Shown here piece by piece: positions 13,217-16,217 of a stretch of DNA of 16,217 nucleotides (the stretch's first letter is position 1; every line of letters begins with the position of its first letter). The notes under the pieces were generated by a model, which made no database searches, was not told where the DNA came from, and worked only from the letters and a program-made list of their open reading frames with translations. This DNA comes from SCGC-AAA471-B05 sp032249055 (GTDB taxonomy: Archaea; Thermoproteota; Thermoprotei; Gearchaeales; Gearchaeaceae). Made by a program: the position numbers and the translations under genes. Location: positions 1 to 16,217 of the forward strand of contig JAVVGP010000013.1 in the NCBI GenBank assembly GCA_032249055.1. Direction: 5' to 3'.

Positions 13217-14842
13217 TTAATTCCAACTAACTCTTTTAGCTTTTTCTACATCAAAGCCTAATCTTTCTCCCCATTTTTCTATACTCCTTAATATTGTATT
13301 AGCTCCGACAAATGATAAAACTTGCATAAACATCTTAAAGAATGGATTTACGTTAAATACCTCTCTTGAAGCTCTTAATATTTCAATTAATGTATGTCTC
13401 CAGCATCTATATATTACTGCAAAATAACCTTCATTTACTTGTTCTTCTATATTAAAGAAATCTTTATCTTTTAGTAATCCAATAGGAACAAAGCTTAAAG
13501 GTGTGGCTGTAAAGTGAGCTTTATTTCCAACTTTTTTCGGCAACTCTTTTTCCATTCTATCAATTAACCTTACAGTATCCCAGCAATCTTCCTCTGTTTC
13601 TCCAGGTAAACCAACTATTAAAGTATATGCTGGGAACCAATAGTTATCATTTAATACTGCATTACCTTCCAATATTATTTCTTGCCATTCATCTGCATCA
13701 AAAGGTTTAGCCTTTAATGGCATATAATTACTAAAAATTCTGTTAGAACCTGTTTCTAAGCCGCATTGAATTCCGATCCAATTTCTTGAATGAGCTCTAA
13801 GTATTTTAGATAAGTCTTTTATTAAATCAGGATCCGCTGCTGCAGCTGAAACAGTACCATGCGTAGGATTCATATGCTTAATTCCTTTTATTTCCATTAT
13901 TGATTTAAACAAAGCTATTAATGCATCTCTATTGGGATAAAAATATTTTTTATCTTCTACTTCATACAAAAATATATCTTCACTATGTAACCAAACACTA
14001 TGATACCCTCCTAATTTTACATTTACAAGTACTTCTTTCTTTATTTTTTCAATTGGCATATATCTTCCAACTCTTAAGTTTGGCTCACAAAAATGACAAT
14101 TTCTTCCACACCCTCTCATTGCTTCTACAAAGCCGTGGGTAGCTGGACGAACTATAGTAGGTATTTGATGTATTTCAGGATGGCCTCTAACTTTTATTAT
14201 TCTATTTAATGATTTATCTAATGAAAGAATTTCAGAAACGATGTTGCCTCCATTCGTATTGTAGTAATATATATCTTCTTTCTCTATTTTAAAGAACAAA
14301 TCAGGCAATAAATGATCTACTTCTCCTATTATTAAATGATCAATTTGAAGCTCATCTAAATAATTCCTTTTAACATCAAGTTGCCAAGCTCCACTTCCGC
14401 CTACTACAATTTTAAATTTTAAATTTCTTTTTCTCCTTATTTGTGCTACAGTTCTAACAAGTTTAAGAAAATAATATTTTGTATAAGCAGTATAATATCC
14501 TCCATAAGTAAACATCATCGATACTGGCCCTAAACCCAAAGGATCCATCGAATTTATTCCTACAATTTTTGTATCTTCATTTATGAACTTATGAATATGA
14601 TCAGGATGAACAACTGCAATCTCGTTTGGTTTATATCCTCTTAATAATCCAGCTTCTATTTTTCTTAAAGGATATGGAGCTCTTATTAATAAACCATTAT
14701 AAGTAGGTAGTTGACCTGTAAGAAAATCATATAAGAACTTAGGTGTTTTTTCAACTGGAGCGCAACTAAAGAAATCAAGCAATGGAATATGATGAAATTC
14801 TCCAGTTAGTGTTCTATCACTTGTTAAAACAATTCGAACCAT
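13217..14842 (-). CDS. Radical SAM protein with B12-binding-like N-terminal domain
   Basis: This protein of 541 residues has two parts. The N-terminal part (about 1-200) looks like a cobalamin-binding Rossmann domain: IVGINSMDPLGLGP (93-106), FKIVVGGSGAWQLD (143-156) and DHLIIGEVDHLLPDL (168-182). It lacks a clear DxHxxG motif, so cobalamin may bind without a histidine ligand or not at all. The second part starts at MRGCGRNCHFCEP, where C245, C249 and C252 bind the radical-SAM [4Fe-4S] cluster. IGIQCGLETGSNRIF and TLIVGLPGETEEDCWDTV are the later strand motifs of the barrel. The C-terminus is helical. The class includes archaeal enzymes that modify lipids, cofactors or tetrapyrroles; which one this is cannot be read here. 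The ATG at 14842 diverges from the hydantoinase gene. It appears monocistronic. Confidence 0.9.
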   Translation of the reverse strand: MVRIVLTSDRTLTGEFHHIPLLDFFSCAPVEKTPKFLYDFLTGQLPTYNGLLIRAPYPLRKIEAGLLRGYKPNEIAVVHPDHIHKFINEDTKIVGINSMDPLGLGPVSMMFTYGGYYTAYTKYYFLKLVRTVAQIRRKRNLKFKIVVGGSGAWQLDVKRNYLDELQIDHLIIGEVDHLLPDLFFKIEKEDIYYYNTNGGNIVSEILSLDKSLNRIIKVRGHPEIHQIPTIVRPATHGFVEAMRGCGRNCHFCEPNLRVGRYMPIEKIKKEVLVNVKLGGYHSVWLHSEDIFLYEVEDKKYFYPNRDALIALFKSIMEIKGIKHMNPTHGTVSAAAADPDLIKDLSKILRAHSRNWIGIQCGLETGSNRIFSNYMPLKAKPFDADEWQEIILEGNAVLNDNYWFPAYTLIVGLPGETEEDCWDTVRLIDRMEKELPKKVGNKAHFTATPLSFVPIGLLKDKDFFNIEEQVNEGYFAVIYRCWRHTLIEILRASREVFNVNPFFKMFMQVLSFVGANTILRSIEKWGERLGFDVEKAKRVSWN

Positions 14843-14856
14843 AGTGTAAAATAATA

Positions 14857-14866
14857 AGGATTTATA
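14857..14866 (-). promoter_or_regulatory. Probable TATA box for the radical SAM gene
   Basis: ATATAAATCC on the minus strand lies 15-24 bp before the ATG at 14842; the overlapping TTTATATTGATATAAA extends the AT box to about 30 bp upstream. Confidence 0.4.
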
Positions 14867-14895
14867 TCAATATAAACTTTTCGGTATTTTAGACT

Positions 14896-14912
14896 TACCA
14901 ATAAATTTGGTA
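14896..14912. promoter_or_regulatory. 17-bp dyad, candidate operator upstream of hyuA
   Basis: TACCAA-taaat-TTGGTA is a perfect inverted repeat with 6-bp arms, 27-43 bp before the hyuA ATG, just upstream of the likely TATA box (about 14914-14922). It contains GC pairs in an otherwise AT-only region, which makes chance less likely. A bound repressor would block TBP/TFB entry. Confidence 0.5.
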
Positions 14913-14938
14913 TCTTAAAATAATTAAAATAGAATAAA

Positions 14939-16217
14939 ATGGGAAATGAAGCTACATTATGCATAGATGTTGGAGGTACTTTTACTGATTATGTAATGTT
15001 ATTTAATGATGAAATTATCACGTTTAAACTTCCTACAGAAACAAAGAATTTAGAAAATGTAATCTCAAATTTTTTGAATTCATTGAAAATCGATTTGAAT
15101 ATTAAAGAATTAATCTATGTATCCACAATAGCTTCAAACTTACTTTTAGGACAACTAGGTATAGCGATGCCTAAGGTTTGTTTGATAACAACAAAAGGGT
15201 TTAGAGATGTTATAGAAATAGGAAGACAAAATAGACCCGAATTATACAATTTATTCTTTGAGAAAAAGAAACCTTTAGTGGAAAGAAGATATAGATTTGA
15301 AGTAAATGAAAGAATAGATTCAAAAGGAAAAATAATTAAAGAAGTAGATGAGAAAGAAATTGAAAATATAGCAAAAATAATAATTCAAAATAAAATAGAA
15401 AGTGTTGCTATTTGCTACATTAACTCTTATGTTAATCCTTTTAACGAGTTTAAAACAAAAGAGCTTCTTAAAAAGTTAATTCCCTATAATGTTTATATAG
15501 TAACTTCATATGAAGTCTGTCCAGAAATAGGAGAATATGAAAGATTTTCCACTACTGTATTAAATGCTATATTAATGCCAGTTATGAGCTCTCATATGGA
15601 TAAATTATTGGAAGAAGCTAAAAAAAGAAAAATTAAAAAGTTTTATGTTATGGGTTCAATAGGAGGATTGTTAAGTTATGATAAAGTTTCCATGAAACCT
15701 GTTTATACTATTGAATCAGGACCGATTGCAGGCATATTAGGTTCTTTATATTTATCAAAAATTTACAATCTTGATAATGTTGTTTCTTTTGATATGGGAG
15801 GCACAACAGCTAAGAGTTCTTTAATCCAAAATTTTTCTCCTTTTATAACTACGGAATATGAATTTGATTCAAGAAGAATAGGAGGACGTTCTTTAAAAGG
15901 AACAGGTTATCCTATAAAGATTCCTTTTATAGATATTGTTGAAGTTAGTGCAGGCGGAGGAACTATCGTTTGGATAGATGAAACAAATTCTCTTAAAGTA
16001 GGGCCTTTAAGTGCAGGTGCGGATCCAGGACCTGCTTGTTATGGTAAAAGTATGATACCAACAATCACCGATGCTAATTTAATTTTAGGAAGATTGAGCG
16101 AAAAACTATTGGGTGGAAATATGATCGTTTATAAAGAAAGATCTGTTAAAGCTTTTGAAAATTTAAGTAAAAATTTAGGGTTGAGTGTCGAAGAAACAGC
16201 TTATTCTGCTATAAAAT
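14939..16217 (+). CDS. hyuA: Hydantoinase/oxoprolinase subunit A (HyuA family), 5' part
   Basis: The frame is open from the ATG at 14939 to the window edge, giving 426 codons; a full HyuA has roughly 650-700, so the gene continues outside. The N-terminal hydantoinase/oxoprolinase domain shows the actin-like ATPase motif IDVGGTFTD (9-17), then TTKGFRDVIEIGRQNRPELY. The second domain has ESGPIAG (from E259), FDMGGTTAK (from D285), SAGGGTIVWID (337-347) and the family hallmark GPLSAGADPGPACYG. HyuA proteins act with HyuB in ATP-dependent opening of cyclic amides (hydantoins, 5-oxoproline) or, in related complexes, carboxylation of acetone. The partner subunit, hyuB, would be expected just downstream. 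The start is set by the TATA-like box 17-25 bp upstream. The substrate is unknown. Confidence 0.93.
   Translation, partial: MGNEATLCIDVGGTFTDYVMLFNDEIITFKLPTETKNLENVISNFLNSLKIDLNIKELIYVSTIASNLLLGQLGIAMPKVCLITTKGFRDVIEIGRQNRPELYNLFFEKKKPLVERRYRFEVNERIDSKGKIIKEVDEKEIENIAKIIIQNKIESVAICYINSYVNPFNEFKTKELLKKLIPYNVYIVTSYEVCPEIGEYERFSTTVLNAILMPVMSSHMDKLLEEAKKRKIKKFYVMGSIGGLLSYDKVSMKPVYTIESGPIAGILGSLYLSKIYNLDNVVSFDMGGTTAKSSLIQNFSPFITTEYEFDSRRIGGRSLKGTGYPIKIPFIDIVEVSAGGGTIVWIDETNSLKVGPLSAGADPGPACYGKSMIPTITDANLILGRLSEKLLGGNMIVYKERSVKAFENLSKNLGLSVEETAYSAIK

Noticed and set aside
1..16217. Mobile elements, CRISPR arrays, tRNA or rRNA genes
   Set aside because: No transposase, no regularly spaced repeats, no GC-rich structured RNA segments and no att-like duplications were found on reading both strands.

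Overview
The window looks like a piece of chromosome from a thermophilic, probably acidophilic, archaeon of the Thermoproteota (crenarchaeal, Sulfolobales-like). The reasons are very low GC (about 30 percent by eye), tight packing with many 1-40 bp overlaps, TATA boxes placed 20-35 bp before start codons (leaderless or short-leader transcripts), almost no Shine-Dalgarno motifs, and the gene set: GTP-type PEP carboxykinase, endonuclease V, DUF123 GIY-YIG nuclease, archaeal coenzyme F420 genes, a stand-alone Lrp/RAM protein and HyuA. Genus-level assignment cannot be made from this alone. I see no mobile element, CRISPR array, tRNA or rRNA, and no gene-free stretch over about 120 bp.

Layout. Positions 1-596 (+) hold the 3' part of a lipoate-protein ligase. 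It meets endonuclease V (1280-561, -) tail to tail. A metallo-beta-lactamase-fold hydrolase (1376-1993, +) diverges from endonuclease V and overlaps tail to tail with the end of a five-gene minus-strand operon, 5447-1956: cofD, a Dus-like flavin TIM barrel, cofC, cofE and a DUF123 GIY-YIG nuclease. This operon builds the phospholactyl/glutamyl side of coenzyme F420. A rhomboid protease (5491-6168, +) diverges from cofD across a 43-bp intergenic region. Next on the minus strand are an arginase/agmatinase/formimidoylglutamase-family ureohydrolase (7084-6152), a small unknown protein (7380-7129) and an FrhB-like iron-sulfur flavoprotein (8455-7385), a likely user of F420. Across a strikingly palindromic divergent promoter begins a plus-strand run: GTP-PEP carboxykinase (8549-10312), an HD-domain phosphohydrolase (10309-10812) and a 2OG-Fe(II)-oxygenase-like gene (10813-11423) whose frame is broken at an A-AAG-GGG heptamer. 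Then come an OsmC-family protein (11540-11932) and a beta-hydroxyacid dehydrogenase (11996-12850). On the minus strand follow a one-domain Lrp/RAM protein (13100-12864) and a B12-binding-type radical SAM enzyme (14842-13217). A hydantoinase/oxoprolinase A subunit (14939 onward, +) runs off the end of the window; it diverges from the radical SAM gene across a region holding a 17-bp dyad.

How the genes relate. CofC, CofD and CofE form the core of F420-0 and F420-glutamate assembly; the FO synthase genes are not in the window. The FrhB-like protein 2 kb upstream is a plausible F420 oxidoreductase. PEP carboxykinase links oxaloacetate and PEP. The other genes look like independent housekeeping or accessory functions: DNA repair, lipoylation, membrane proteolysis, peroxide/thiol chemistry and ring or amide hydrolysis.

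The points most worth checking are the frameshifted oxygenase, the flavin TIM barrel inside the F420 operon (a candidate missing reductase), the FrhB-linked small protein, and the palindromic divergent promoters.
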